Below, one piece after another: positions 25,852-33,641 of a stretch of DNA of 51,856 nucleotides (positions are counted from its first letter, which is position 1; each line of letters starts with the position of its first letter). The position numbers were made by a program, and so were the translations under genes. The stretch covers positions 1 through 51,856 of the forward strand of contig CALEFO010000192.1 of the NCBI GenBank assembly GCA_937877165.1, read 5' to 3'. This DNA is from an uncultured Lachnospiraceae bacterium (GTDB lineage: Bacteria; Bacillota; Clostridia; Lachnospirales; Lachnospiraceae). The notes beneath the pieces are model-generated. The model had not been told where the DNA came from. It ran no database searches and saw only the letters and a program-made list of their open reading frames with translations.

Positions 25852-26696
25852 CTTCTCGCCCCTTTCTGAAACGGCCTTGCAAGTGCATTGGTCAGCAGGA
25901 TCATCAGTACCATAATGGCCATCATGACAACCGACAGGGCACCGCCGAGGCCTTTTTGAATCTTCACCTCACCCACATAGCAGCCTGCAATCTGAATCGG
26001 AAGAAGCGACAGGCTGTTCATCATGAGAGCGTAGGCTGTCGCATAGGCCGCCAGCGCATTGGCAAACAGTACACTGAAGGTTGACAGGATTCCAGGCATC
26101 AGCACCGGAATCCCCACCTTTCTCCAGAAAACGGATTCCTTCGCCCCCAGCATCGTGGCAGCCTCCTTCCACTCCTTTCGGACGCCGTCAAAGGCGGGCA
26201 TCAGGAGAAGCGTTGCGAGTGGAATCTGAAAAGAGACGTAGATCAGGCTCATGCCGTTTCTGGAATACAGATTGAAATCTGCCAGTGCTGAGATGCCGAA
26301 CGCTTTTCCAAATTGAACCATGACGCCAGCGTTTCCCAGAAGGATCATATAGGCAAAGGCAAGCGGAATTCCGGCAAAATTCGACACCATATTCATGACT
26401 GTGGCAAAAACGGTCCCCAGCTTCCCCTTCTGTTCCTGTGCAGCCTTCGCACCGAAGAAGGCAATGACAATGCCGATCAGTGCCGAGATCAGGGAAATCC
26501 GGATGCTGTTGGTAATTGCTTTCGTATACAGGAGCTTGGTGAAAACAATCCGGTAATAGCCAAGAGATCCTTTCCCGGTCACATCATTCCGAAAGCTGTC
26601 CACGACAACCATGGCCAGCGGCAGAAGCTCATACATAACAGCCAGAAGAAGGAATGGCAGCAATGCTGCCAGACAGACTATTTTTTTCTTTTTCAA
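25848..26696 (-). CDS. ABC importer permease (first), TTG start
   Basis: 282 residues, six hydrophobic segments, with the EAA-type loop KEAATMLGAKESVFWRKVGIPVLMPG. The start is TTG at 26696 (then five Lys codons), 8 nt after the GCGAGGT ribosome site carried by repeat copy B. It follows the binding-protein gene after 150 nt containing a large hairpin, an arrangement that usually gives more binding protein than permease. PotB/FbpB-like family. Confidence 0.9.
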   Translation of the reverse strand: MKKKKIVCLAALLPFLLLAVMYELLPLAMVVVDSFRNDVTGKGSLGYYRIVFTKLLYTKAITNSIRISLISALIGIVIAFFGAKAAQEQKGKLGTVFATVMNMVSNFAGIPLAFAYMILLGNAGVMVQFGKAFGISALADFNLYSRNGMSLIYVSFQIPLATLLLMPAFDGVRKEWKEAATMLGAKESVFWRKVGIPVLMPGILSTFSVLFANALAAYATAYALMMNSLSLLPIQIAGCYVGEVKIQKGLGGALSVVMMAIMVLMILLTNALARPFQKGARR

Positions 26697-26704
26697 TTTT
26701 GATA

Positions 26705-26723
26705 CCTCGCTGAGGCAAAATCC
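26705..26723 (-). repeat. Dispersed RBS-bearing repeat, copy B (half element)
   Basis: CCTCGCTGAGGCAAAATCC on the plus strand, identical to the first 19 nt of copy A. On the coding strand it provides GCGAGGT just before the TTG start of the first permease. Confidence 0.7.
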
Positions 26724-26740
26724 ACATACAAGCAGTAAGC

Positions 26741-26777
26741 AGCAGGGAGACTTCCCCCGACAGGAAGCCTCCCTGCT
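26741..26777 (-). terminator. Intra-operon hairpin after the binding-protein gene
   Basis: AGCAGGGAGACTTCC (26741-26755) pairs with GGAAGCCTCCCTGCT (26763-26777), one mismatch. There is no T tract after it on the minus strand, so it may act as an mRNA 3'-end stabiliser or partial attenuator rather than a full terminator. Confidence 0.65.
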
Positions 26778-26846
26778 CTCATGTTTTTGATGCTGCAGAG
26801 CTGCCAGCCTCTTCAGATCTTTGCCAGAGACTTTGCGTCTTTTTCA

Positions 26847-28037
26847 TTACTGAACCAGAAGTGGAACGATTTCGTCGTTCCATCTGGAAACAACGGTCTC
26901 GCATGCCTTCGTGTAGGCGTCAGTATCCTCCATCGGGATAGCATTCTGATAATCTTCCGGTTTGAAAGACTTTTCCTGCACATCTTCCGGAATGGTCACA
27001 TCCGTTCTGGTCGGGATTCCGCCTGCTGCCGCGAGGTTTGCCTGTCCCTCATCGCTGAAGAAGTATTCTCTGGCAAGCGCCGCCGCATTCGGATGCGGTG
27101 CATACTTGTTGATCACGGAAGCATAGCCACTCAGAATCGATCCATCCGAAGGAATGTCTGCCTCCATCTTGTACTTCGTGATATTGGTCTTGTAGGTGAC
27201 AGCGTTAAAGCTCCAGATCACACCCATCGGAACCTCGCCGGTTTCAAAGTTCTGCTGCGTAATATCCACAGAATTGATTCTTCCAGCCTCTGCCATCTCC
27301 GTCCAGAAATCAAACGCCGGATCCAGGTTGTCCAGGTCACCGCCAAATGCATAGGCCGATGCAATCACTGCCGCCTGCGCTGTGCCGCCGTTAATGTCTC
27401 CGATCGCCACTTTATAATCCCCCTCCTTCACATCCTGCCAGCTCTTCGGAGCATTCGCGATCTGATCTGTATTCGTCAGGAAGGTGGTGGCACCGGTATA
27501 GGCCATCATCCATTTTCCATCTTCTCCCTTTGCCCAGTCCGGAACAGAATCCCAGTAAGAAGTCTTGTAGCCCTGTACGAGATCCTGCTCAATGGCCTGT
27601 GCACCAAACGCCTGACCAACATCTCCGATGTCTTTCGTTCCGTTCTCACCTTCCGTCTGGAACATCTGAAGCTCCTCTGCAGAAGACATATCCGCATCGG
27701 TATGAGTAATTCCGTACTGCTCCTTCAAAGCTGCCCAGGCATTTCCCCAGTTTGCCCACTCATCCGGCATGCCAACGGATTCTACGTCGCCTTCCTCCTT
27801 TGCTGCCGTTATAATCTCATCGAGGGACTTGCTGTTCAGATCTGTGCTGCCTTCCGTGCTTTCCGTTGAAGCCGCCTCGCTGCCAGCTTCCTGCACAGCT
27901 CCCGTTGTCTGTGCGGCCGCTGTCATCTGCGCAGCGGAAGAATCCGCTGCTGCAGAATTGCTGCTCCCGCAGCCCGCCATTACCATCGAACATCCCAGAA
28001 TCAAAGATGCCAGTGAAACTACTTTTGTTTTTCTCAT
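26847..28037 (-). CDS. ABC importer substrate-binding lipoprotein
   Basis: 396 residues from the ATG at 28037 (GGAAAGGTGAG upstream). The signal peptide ends in a lipobox, MVMAGCGSS, so the protein is lipid-anchored at the outer face of the membrane. A Ser/Ala/Thr-rich tether (about 25-75) precedes the two-lobed binding fold: YKTSYWDSVPDWAKG, GATTFLTNTDQIANAPKSW and INKYAPHPNAAALAREYFFS. These resemble the iron/thiamine/polyamine-type solute-binding family (SBP_bac_6/13). It captures the solute for the two permeases and ATPase downstream. The ligand cannot be assigned from motifs; a sugar-derived or phosphonate ligand is as possible as iron. The longer frame to 28073 has no ribosome site. Confidence 0.92.
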   Translation of the reverse strand: MRKTKVVSLASLILGCSMVMAGCGSSNSAAADSSAAQMTAAAQTTGAVQEAGSEAASTESTEGSTDLNSKSLDEIITAAKEEGDVESVGMPDEWANWGNAWAALKEQYGITHTDADMSSAEELQMFQTEGENGTKDIGDVGQAFGAQAIEQDLVQGYKTSYWDSVPDWAKGEDGKWMMAYTGATTFLTNTDQIANAPKSWQDVKEGDYKVAIGDINGGTAQAAVIASAYAFGGDLDNLDPAFDFWTEMAEAGRINSVDITQQNFETGEVPMGVIWSFNAVTYKTNITKYKMEADIPSDGSILSGYASVINKYAPHPNAAALAREYFFSDEGQANLAAAGGIPTRTDVTIPEDVQEKSFKPEDYQNAIPMEDTDAYTKACETVVSRWNDEIVPLLVQ

Positions 28038-28318
28038 ACTCACCTTTCCGGCCACATATGCTATGCGGCACACATACCGTTTCTATTCGGTCCATTTCTC
28101 ATCTGTCCCGATCAAAAGTTCTTTTAAAAAATAGCATTTCGTAAATTTCTTCTCTATCATGCCCATGTAAAAGACAGATCAAGTATTTGTGATCCAGATG
28201 TCACTGAAACCGCTTAAAATTTTCGACATATGCCAGCCAGTTGCCAGGCGTGCTATGATATATTTCATATAAAAAGCCTGCCTATAGGGCAAATATCTGC
28301 AATGAGGATGGTCGAAAG
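28038..28318. other. Divergent promoter region between the importer and the GreA-like gene
   Basis: This 281-nt gap holds no ORF with a ribosome site. An AT-rich stretch lies at 28110-28200. The minus strand has TTGATC at 28182-28177, a possible -35 for the binding-protein gene, without a good -10. Confidence 0.35.
28251..28259 (+). promoter_or_regulatory. Extended -10 promoter of the GreA-like gene
   Basis: TGCTATGAT matches the extended -10 form TGnTATAAT at eight of the nine positions, counting n. No good -35 is seen. Transcription would start about 55 nt before the ATG at 28319. Confidence 0.5.
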
Positions 28319-28819
28319 ATGGGACAGCGTTTAACAAAGGGCGATGTAGCCAAAATAGAAGCAGAGATTGAGATGAGACGGGTCGAGCTTCGGCCCAAGC
28401 TGACCGCAGCTGTTGCAGAAGCCGCTGCACAGGGTGATCGCTCCGAGAACTTCGAGTATTATGCAGCCAAGCGCGAAAACGGTCATAACAACAGCCGCAT
28501 CCGCTATCTGGAAAGAATGCTCCGCACCGCAGAAATTGTGGAAGATGCTCCGGAGGACGAGGTCGGCGTGGACAAAGAGGTGAAGGTTTACATTCCGGAA
28601 GATGACGAAGAGGAAACCTACACGCTGGTAACTCCCATTCGTGCCGATTCTCTCCACAATATTGTCAGTATTGAATCTCCGATCGGAAGAGCACTTCTGC
28701 ATCACCATGTCGGCGATACCGTTATGATCCGCGTGAGCGATTCCTATTCTTACCGTGCCGAAATCCGGGAAATCCGGGACTCCGCATCGGCAGGGACGCT
28801 GGATATTTCCGAATTCTGA
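28319..28819 (+). CDS. GreA/GreB-family transcription elongation factor
   Basis: 166 residues. The N-terminal coiled coil (1-80) has AAAQGDRSENFEYYAAKRENG, including the DxxEN-type acidic tip that reaches the RNA polymerase active site. The C-terminal FKBP-like domain (about 95-160) has IVSIESPIGRALLHHHVGD. It should rescue backtracked polymerase by stimulating transcript cleavage. It is slightly longer than GreA and closer to a GreA paralogue; the main greA is probably elsewhere. The ribosome site (GAGGA) is 9-11 nt from the ATG. Confidence 0.9.
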   Translation: MGQRLTKGDVAKIEAEIEMRRVELRPKLTAAVAEAAAQGDRSENFEYYAAKRENGHNNSRIRYLERMLRTAEIVEDAPEDEVGVDKEVKVYIPEDDEEETYTLVTPIRADSLHNIVSIESPIGRALLHHHVGDTVMIRVSDSYSYRAEIREIRDSASAGTLDISEF

Positions 28820-28945
28820 GACGGCATGGATAGGCTCTTACTTCTTTTTCCCCTCTTGAGCCGCGTCCGCACATGGTTTGAAGCTGCCATTGTGAGCACC
28901 TCAGGGAAGGGATTGTAGGGAACACCCTGACGCTTTCTGTAAATG
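28820..28945 (+). other. Structured 3' region after the GreA-like gene
   Basis: Three predicted hairpins precede the terminator: GGCTC/GAGCC (28832-28862), CACATGG/CCATTGTG (28872-28895) and TCAGGG/CCCTGA (28900-28930). No ORF fits here. It could be a long 3' UTR or a small RNA; no known family is recognised. Confidence 0.3.
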
Positions 28946-28980
28946 AAAGGCAGGTCTCTTTTGCGAGGCCTGCCTTTTTA
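28946..28980 (+). terminator. Rho-independent terminator after the GreA-like gene
   Basis: AAAGGCAGG (28946-28954) pairs with CCTGCCTTT (28969-28977), extended inside by TCTC/GAG pairing, followed by TTTATTTTA. Confidence 0.88.
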
Positions 28981-29107
28981 TTTTACTTTTCTATTCTCTG
29001 TCCGTTTAGCTTCTGCTGATGTTTTCCGCTCACAGAATCCACGGTCCGCACACTCCGTACCCAGGCGGGTAAAATCTATCCACTATGCCGAATTCTTATT
29101 TTCAGCT

Positions 29108-30436
29108 TCAGCCAACCAGCCGATATACCTTCACGCCATGTGCCGGAATTTCTGCCGCAATCACGCCGTCTGTCACGGTCTGATTGGTCTTCTCCCAAAG
29201 CTCATGGAGGTGCAGTGTCTGCGGAATACTGCCGTTCTCGCGTTCAATACCGAGCTCTTCCACAGAAATGCTTCGTATGCCGTCTTCATCCGCAAGATTG
29301 AAGATCGCCACGGTCATATGTCCGTCTGCACAATCCGTATTCTCCCAAACCGCCATGGTCTCATTCCGAAGGACTTGCCTTCCGAAATGCTGACCATCAT
29401 TGAGCGCTAAAAGCTCCTTGTTCGTCAGCATCCGAAGCTCCTCATCCGAGAGCTTTGTCAGCTCACCGCCGATCATAAGCGGTGCTCCAAACATGTTCCA
29501 AAGCGTCAGCATTGTGCGGATCTCTGTGGTCGTAAAAGCAGAGCGGCGTTCTTCACCGAAGGTCTTTCCGATCACACCGACCGGAAGCATATCGCAGTCC
29601 GGATAACAGCCGCAGGCCACATGATCCTGCCATTTCTCACAGCGGCTGAACATATCCAGAAGAAGTGGCCAGCTGTCCCAAAAATCATCCGTGATGCGCC
29701 ACATATTCGCATTCTGCGCATAGAACCATGCACGGTCAATGTGAGCCGGTCCCGGAGAAAGCGACAGAACAATCGGCCGTCCGGTCTTCAGAATCGCGCG
29801 GTGAATCATTTCCGTCTCATGCCATCCGGAAAACTCTTCCACCTGGCTCCCATCCGGATACTGTCTGGAATCACAAATATCATCACATTTGATGAAATCC
29901 ACTCCCCAGTCCGCATACATCTGAATCAGGGAATCGTAATAGGCCTGTCCCTCCGGAATATTACGCACACCGTACATATCCGGATTCCACGGGCAGATGG
30001 AATAGGGGTCTGCAACCTGATCCGCCGTCATGTTCGTTCCGAGAATCGGAAGATGCCGATAAGCTGCCGCTCTCGGGATGCCGCGCATAATGTGAATTCC
30101 GAATTTCAGGCCAAGACTGTGAATATACGCTGCAAGCTCCGTAAAGCCCTTCCCGCCTGCTGATGACGGAAAACGGTTCTCCGCTGGCTGAGGACGGCCA
30201 TACTCATCCATCGCGTCATCTCCAAACGGGATATATTGAATCTCCGGCCGCTTCGTTCCTGCATCTCTTGAATACCACTCAATATCGATGACCACATATT
30301 CGTAGCCTGCGGACTTCAGATGATCTGCAAGAAACTCCGCATTGGCACGAACCTCTGCCTCCGTCACCGAGGTATCGTAGTAATCATAGCTGTTCCACCC
30401 TTTTGGGGCAGACATAGCAAAACTGTTCTTGTTCAT
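29108..30436 (-). CDS. Glycoside hydrolase family 27 protein (alpha-galactosidase-like)
   Basis: 442 residues from the ATG at 30436, which has AGGAGG 7 nt upstream; the open frame to 30721 is not coding. The barrel begins PKGWNSYDYYDTSVTE, has YEYVVIDIEWYSRD, and the nucleophile region DFIKCDDICDS; the second Asp of KCDD is the expected nucleophile. ARAWFYAQNANMWRITDD-like sequence and a C-terminal beta-sandwich (from about 330) follow. GH27/GH36-clan enzymes release alpha-galactose, alpha-N-acetylgalactosamine or beta-L-arabinopyranose; the exact sugar is not certain. No signal peptide. It stands alone, with about 290 nt to the GreA terminator side and a 480-nt gap upstream. Confidence 0.9.
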   Translation of the reverse strand: MNKNSFAMSAPKGWNSYDYYDTSVTEAEVRANAEFLADHLKSAGYEYVVIDIEWYSRDAGTKRPEIQYIPFGDDAMDEYGRPQPAENRFPSSAGGKGFTELAAYIHSLGLKFGIHIMRGIPRAAAYRHLPILGTNMTADQVADPYSICPWNPDMYGVRNIPEGQAYYDSLIQMYADWGVDFIKCDDICDSRQYPDGSQVEEFSGWHETEMIHRAILKTGRPIVLSLSPGPAHIDRAWFYAQNANMWRITDDFWDSWPLLLDMFSRCEKWQDHVACGCYPDCDMLPVGVIGKTFGEERRSAFTTTEIRTMLTLWNMFGAPLMIGGELTKLSDEELRMLTNKELLALNDGQHFGRQVLRNETMAVWENTDCADGHMTVAIFNLADEDGIRSISVEELGIERENGSIPQTLHLHELWEKTNQTVTDGVIAAEIPAHGVKVYRLVG

Positions 30437-30753
30437 ACGCATCCCTCCTGCTGCAGGGGCTTCCGGGCAGTACATCACACACAGACCGATTCTTTTTCCC
30501 GCAGCTTGTCCGCTGCAGCACATCGTTCCGACGATTTCCTGCTCCGCCGTTCCCCTGTCCTGTATAGAAGAATAACATATCTGCTTCCTCTTCCTCCAGA
30601 TCCACAAGTTCTTATTTTGCAGCATCTTTTTCATGAATTTCTTAAACGATCTCCAGGTCTTTCCATCCCCAGCAGCTATATGCGATGAATTCTCCAGGTT
30701 CTCCACATTGCCGCGCCGCAAAGTGGTATGCTTATTAATTTATATTTTGGTAC
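30437..30753. other. Long upstream region of the GH27 gene
   Basis: Within the 482-nt gap to the next gene, this part contains no ORF with convincing coding character. A short minus frame beginning MLFFYTGQGN (ATG near 30575) has a purine-rich sequence in front and recalls flavodoxin-type starts, but the similarity ends after about ten residues. AT-rich sequence at 30731-30750 could hold the GH27 promoter. Confidence 0.35.
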
Positions 30754-30781
30754 TTGAAGCAGGTCCACTTTTGCCTATACT
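30754..30781 (+). promoter_or_regulatory. Sigma-A promoter of the ECF S-component gene
   Basis: TTGAAG (30754-30759) and TATACT (30776-30781), spacer 16 nt; four and five of six positions match consensus. It predicts a leader of about 130 nt. Confidence 0.65.
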
Positions 30782-30787
30782 GAATAC

Positions 30788-30911
30788 TTGAATTCCGGAA
30801 GACGCAACAACAGCACAGAATCATAAGCACCTGTGCACAGATCATGGATTTCTACAGAAACCACCTGATGTCATAGCACAGAGCTGTGTCTCAAGCTTTC
30901 TTTGAGGGAGG
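30788..30911 (+). promoter_or_regulatory. Structured leader with alternative pairings before the ECF S-component gene
   Basis: GCACAG occurs three times (30813, 30835, 30876) and CTGTG twice (30831, 30884), so several mutually exclusive stems can form. The last hairpin (CTCAA 30890-30894 with TTGAG 30902-30906) abuts the ribosome site GGGAGG (30906-30911). This is what a translation-controlling riboswitch would look like, but it matches no class I know. Confidence 0.4.
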
Positions 30912-30918
30912 TAGGATT

Positions 30919-31515
30919 ATGAGCACAACACAGACCACACAAAATGAAAAACTCCGCAAGCTCGTCTTCGCCGGTGTTTTCGCGGCCATTACTTACGTCG
31001 TATTTACTTACCTTGCAATCCGCATTCCGACTCCCGGCGCCGGACAGGTCTCCATTCATCTTGGAAACGCCTTCGTTGTTCTGGGCGCCCTGCTTCTGGG
31101 CAGCCTGTACGGCGGAATTGGCGGAGCCATCGGCCTGACCATCGCCGACCTGATTGACCCTGTCTACATCGTAGAAGCGCCGATTACCTTCATCATTAAG
31201 GTCCTGATCGGCCTCATTGTCGGCCTGATCGCTCACAAGCTCGGGCACATCTCCACAGAAACCGACACGAAGAAGGTTCTGCGCTGGGTCATCCTTGCAA
31301 CGATTGCCGGACTTGCCTTCAATGCAATTTTTGATCCGCTTCTGCGCTACTTCTACAAGATCCTGATTCTCGGAAAGCCCGCTGCAGAGGTTTCCTTCGC
31401 AATCAATTTTGCAGTAACCCTGCTGAACTCCGTGGTATCTGCCGTCATCGTCATCGTCCTCTACATGGCACTCCGGGCTCCTTTAAAGAAGCTTGGCCTG
31501 TTCTTCCGCTTCTAA
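30919..31515 (+). CDS. ECF transporter S component (vitamin-type substrate-binding membrane protein)
   Basis: 198 residues, five to six hydrophobic segments. The conserved start KLVFAGVFAAITYVVFTYLA with its Ala-rich helix 1 (the surface that docks the ECF T component) and HLGNAFVVLGALLLGSLYGG place it in the ECF S-component superfamily, close to the ECF-ribofla_trS type. It binds a vitamin or related trace nutrient in the membrane and works with a shared EcfA/A'/T module encoded elsewhere. The ATG at 30919 has GGGAGG 7 nt upstream; an in-frame ATG at 30886 lacks one. The ligand is not determinable. Confidence 0.88.
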   Translation: MSTTQTTQNEKLRKLVFAGVFAAITYVVFTYLAIRIPTPGAGQVSIHLGNAFVVLGALLLGSLYGGIGGAIGLTIADLIDPVYIVEAPITFIIKVLIGLIVGLIAHKLGHISTETDTKKVLRWVILATIAGLAFNAIFDPLLRYFYKILILGKPAAEVSFAINFAVTLLNSVVSAVIVIVLYMALRAPLKKLGLFFRF

Positions 31516-31535
31516 AATGTTCTAAATTATGTAAA

Positions 31536-31560
31536 AATGCAGCCGGAGTTATCCGGCTGC
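31536..31560 (-). terminator. Terminator of the DUF362 gene (minus strand)
   Basis: GCAGCCGGA (31538-31546 region) pairs perfectly with TCCGGCTGC around a GTTA loop; on the minus strand it is followed by ATTTTTAC. It lies about 100 nt past the stop at 31659. Confidence 0.7.
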
Positions 31561-31582
31561 ACCCTACAGAAGATGATGGCTG

Positions 31583-31616
31583 GGAAGGCTCCCGTTAGGG
31601 AACCTTCCCCTTTCTT
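31583..31616 (+). terminator. Terminator of the ECF S-component gene (plus strand)
   Basis: GGGAAGG pairs with CCTTCCC, with an inner CTCCC/GGGAA stem, followed by CTTTCTTTT. It lies about 70 nt past the stop at 31515, so opposing genes have separate terminators. Confidence 0.7.
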
Positions 31617-31658
31617 TTCATTGGACACTCTGACCAGATTCCTTCTGAACCTCTCCTT

Positions 31659-32885
31659 TCAGACTTTGCGTGATCCTCCGGTGCCTTCAGTACTCTTCTG
31701 ACTTCTTCCCAGAGATGCAAGGGCTTTTGCCAGGAACGTGTGATGCACCTTCATCGCTCCCGTTGGACAAAATTCCTGACAGCAGAAGCATCCGATGCAT
31801 TTTTTCCGATCAACAGACGGCTTCCCTTCCACCATTCGGATGGCATGAGCCGGACAGGTTCTGCTGCATTTTCCGCATCCGGTACATTCTTTCCTTGTCA
31901 CCTTCGGCCCCGATGAAAGCGCCAGCTTCAGGAAAGCGGCCGTCATCTTCCCTGCTGCCCCCTTTGCTCCGAAGGAAATACTGCGGTCCAGAGTATTCCG
32001 TTTAAAATCCGGAACGGCAAACTGCTCCGGTCTGCCCCCATTGAATTCAATTTCCTCCAGACTTCCCGGCGCCAGTCCCCGTTTCCACGCTTCCTCCAGA
32101 TACAGAATTTCCGAACGCTTCATGCCAATTATGGACGCACAGACAAGATCCGCCGCATACGTCACCTCCGAAGCCACCAGTGCTCCGATATGCCGTGGTG
32201 TCCCACTCGTTGGCCCGTTTCCTTCCATTCCGTCCACCGCATCTACAATTGCCAGCCGGATCTTTGGGCGAAAGTACTCGTTCAGATCCACCAGCATATT
32301 GGCAAATGCCTCCGGTTCCGGAAAGCGCATATGATATTCCGGTTTTGTTGTCCCGGGAACCACCCCGAACAAATTCTTTGTACAGCAGGTCATTCGCAGC
32401 ATGGCATGAGTCTTCAGCTTTGCAAAATCAATGATGATATCCGCCTGGTCCAGCCATCCGGTATAGTCAAACGCCTTCGCACTGACCGCATCCGGAAATA
32501 CGGCCTTCCGGACCGAAGTGTCCAGATTCAGCCTTGCCCCGGTTTGCTCAATTCTCTCATAGCCGGCATTCCGGTAGGCACTCTGCAGGATCCCCGGCGT
32601 GAACAGCCCTCCTGGACTGTCTCCGACGATCACCTTGGCTCCTCTTTCGCACAGCATTTCGCACAGAGCCGCAACAAGTTCCGGATGTGTGGTCACCGCC
32701 CGGCCTTCCTCTGCACCCGTTACCAGGTTGGCCTTTACCGCCACCTTCATGCCAGGAAACACAAAATCCAGTCCGCCAAGGGGAGCCAGAAGCTCCCTCA
32801 TGGCGGACCGGACTGTTTCCGTTTCATAATTCTCGCAAGGGACAAGGGAAACCCGGTACTTCTTTTGATCCAGACTCATAGACAC
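31659..32885 (-). CDS. DUF362 domain protein with two 4Fe-4S ferredoxin motifs
   Basis: 408 residues. The DUF362 domain (about 10-300) has MKVAVKANLVTG, KVIVGDSPGG, DIIIDFAKLKTHAM and TCCTKNLFGVVPGTTKPEYH, the typical family blocks. The C-terminus has two clusters, CTGCGKCSRTCP and CIGCFCCQEFCP, a bacterial-type 2[4Fe-4S] domain. No signal peptide. Redox function in anaerobes is probable, but the substrate is unknown. The start is taken as GTG at 32885, 8 nt after AAGGAG; an ATG two codons later is too far from that site. It lies 34 nt after the secreted-protein gene and may be its operon neighbour. Confidence 0.9.
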   Translation of the reverse strand: MSMSLDQKKYRVSLVPCENYETETVRSAMRELLAPLGGLDFVFPGMKVAVKANLVTGAEEGRAVTTHPELVAALCEMLCERGAKVIVGDSPGGLFTPGILQSAYRNAGYERIEQTGARLNLDTSVRKAVFPDAVSAKAFDYTGWLDQADIIIDFAKLKTHAMLRMTCCTKNLFGVVPGTTKPEYHMRFPEPEAFANMLVDLNEYFRPKIRLAIVDAVDGMEGNGPTSGTPRHIGALVASEVTYAADLVCASIIGMKRSEILYLEEAWKRGLAPGSLEEIEFNGGRPEQFAVPDFKRNTLDRSISFGAKGAAGKMTAAFLKLALSSGPKVTRKECTGCGKCSRTCPAHAIRMVEGKPSVDRKKCIGCFCCQEFCPTGAMKVHHTFLAKALASLGRSQKSTEGTGGSRKV

Positions 32886-32919
32886 CAGATTCTCTCCTTC
32901 CAGATATCAACAGGAACAC

Positions 32920-33591
32920 TTACTTGCTGATCTGTTTATCTGCCGTCATTCCCATATCCTTTCCAAAGAGAATGTAGAACAGATAATAGTTGGCATTGTC
33001 ATTCCCAAGATACTGCTGCAGCCAGGGATAATTGCTCTTGAAGTACGAAACATTGAAGTTCTGGCTCGAAGAACGTCCCAGCGCCATTCCCGTTGTCAGA
33101 AAATCAACAAGCAGCGTATTCGGATCATAGGTCCCATAGGCTGCCTGTAAATCCGGGTTGGCCGCCCAGTACCAGACCGGATCAAAGACATCCTTATAAT
33201 CATCCACAGTAAAAGCCTGGTTTGTACCGAAATGGTATAAGAATCCGGAAATCAGCCCCTCCTCATACAATTTCTTCAGAGCATCTGCAGGGATATTCGC
33301 TCCCTTATTGATCATATTCAGAATATTCCCCTGATAGATCGTCTGATAACGAATTGCCTGCTTCAGCTGCTTGTAAACTCCGTTCGCGTTTGTAAAGCTG
33401 TTGCTCAGAGCCGGCAGCAGCAGACTTTCCATACTGATCGTCTGTGAATACTTTGTATCATAGGCCGCCTTCGCCTGAACCGGAATACTTCCCGCAAGCG
33501 GTGATACCACTGTAGAAACGGTAACTGCTGTGCCGAGAAGAAAGCCGGCCATTCTTGTCTTCAACTTTTTTCCGTTCAACAATTTATTCAT
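32920..33591 (-). CDS. Secreted protein of unknown function
   Basis: 223 residues from the ATG at 33591 (AAAGGA 9 nt upstream). A basic N-terminus (NKLLNGKKLKTR) and a hydrophobic segment (MAGFLLGTAVTVSTVV) ending at VQAKAAYD form a signal peptide. The C-terminal part has FDPVWYWAANPDLQAAYG, FLTTGMALGRSSSQNFNVSYF and YYLFYILFGKDMGMTA. This follows the repeated pattern of Asn-Pro-Asp-Leu, Gly-Met-xx-Gly-Arg and a second YYxxYIxxGK unit that I recognise from other secreted clostridial proteins. No sorting signal or catalytic motif is seen. It follows the MacAB-type efflux genes after a hairpin, and could be exported or assisted by them, but that is a guess. Confidence 0.72.
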   Translation of the reverse strand: MNKLLNGKKLKTRMAGFLLGTAVTVSTVVSPLAGSIPVQAKAAYDTKYSQTISMESLLLPALSNSFTNANGVYKQLKQAIRYQTIYQGNILNMINKGANIPADALKKLYEEGLISGFLYHFGTNQAFTVDDYKDVFDPVWYWAANPDLQAAYGTYDPNTLLVDFLTTGMALGRSSSQNFNVSYFKSNYPWLQQYLGNDNANYYLFYILFGKDMGMTADKQISK

Positions 33592-33615
33592 TACTATCAT
33601 TCCTTTCTTAATATC

Positions 33616-33635
33616 AAGCTGCCATCAGGCAGCTT
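33616..33635 (-). terminator. Intergenic hairpin between macB-like and secreted-protein genes
   Basis: AAGCTGCC-ATCA-GGCAGCTT, an 8-bp perfect stem with a tetraloop. No T tract on the minus strand, so probably a stabiliser or weak attenuator. Confidence 0.55.
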
Positions 33636-33641
33636 CGAGTG

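Noticed and set aside
30384..30605. A minus-strand frame with MLFFYTGQGN resembling a flavodoxin start, upstream of GH27
   Set aside because: The resemblance stops after about ten residues, and the rest is unlike any flavoprotein.
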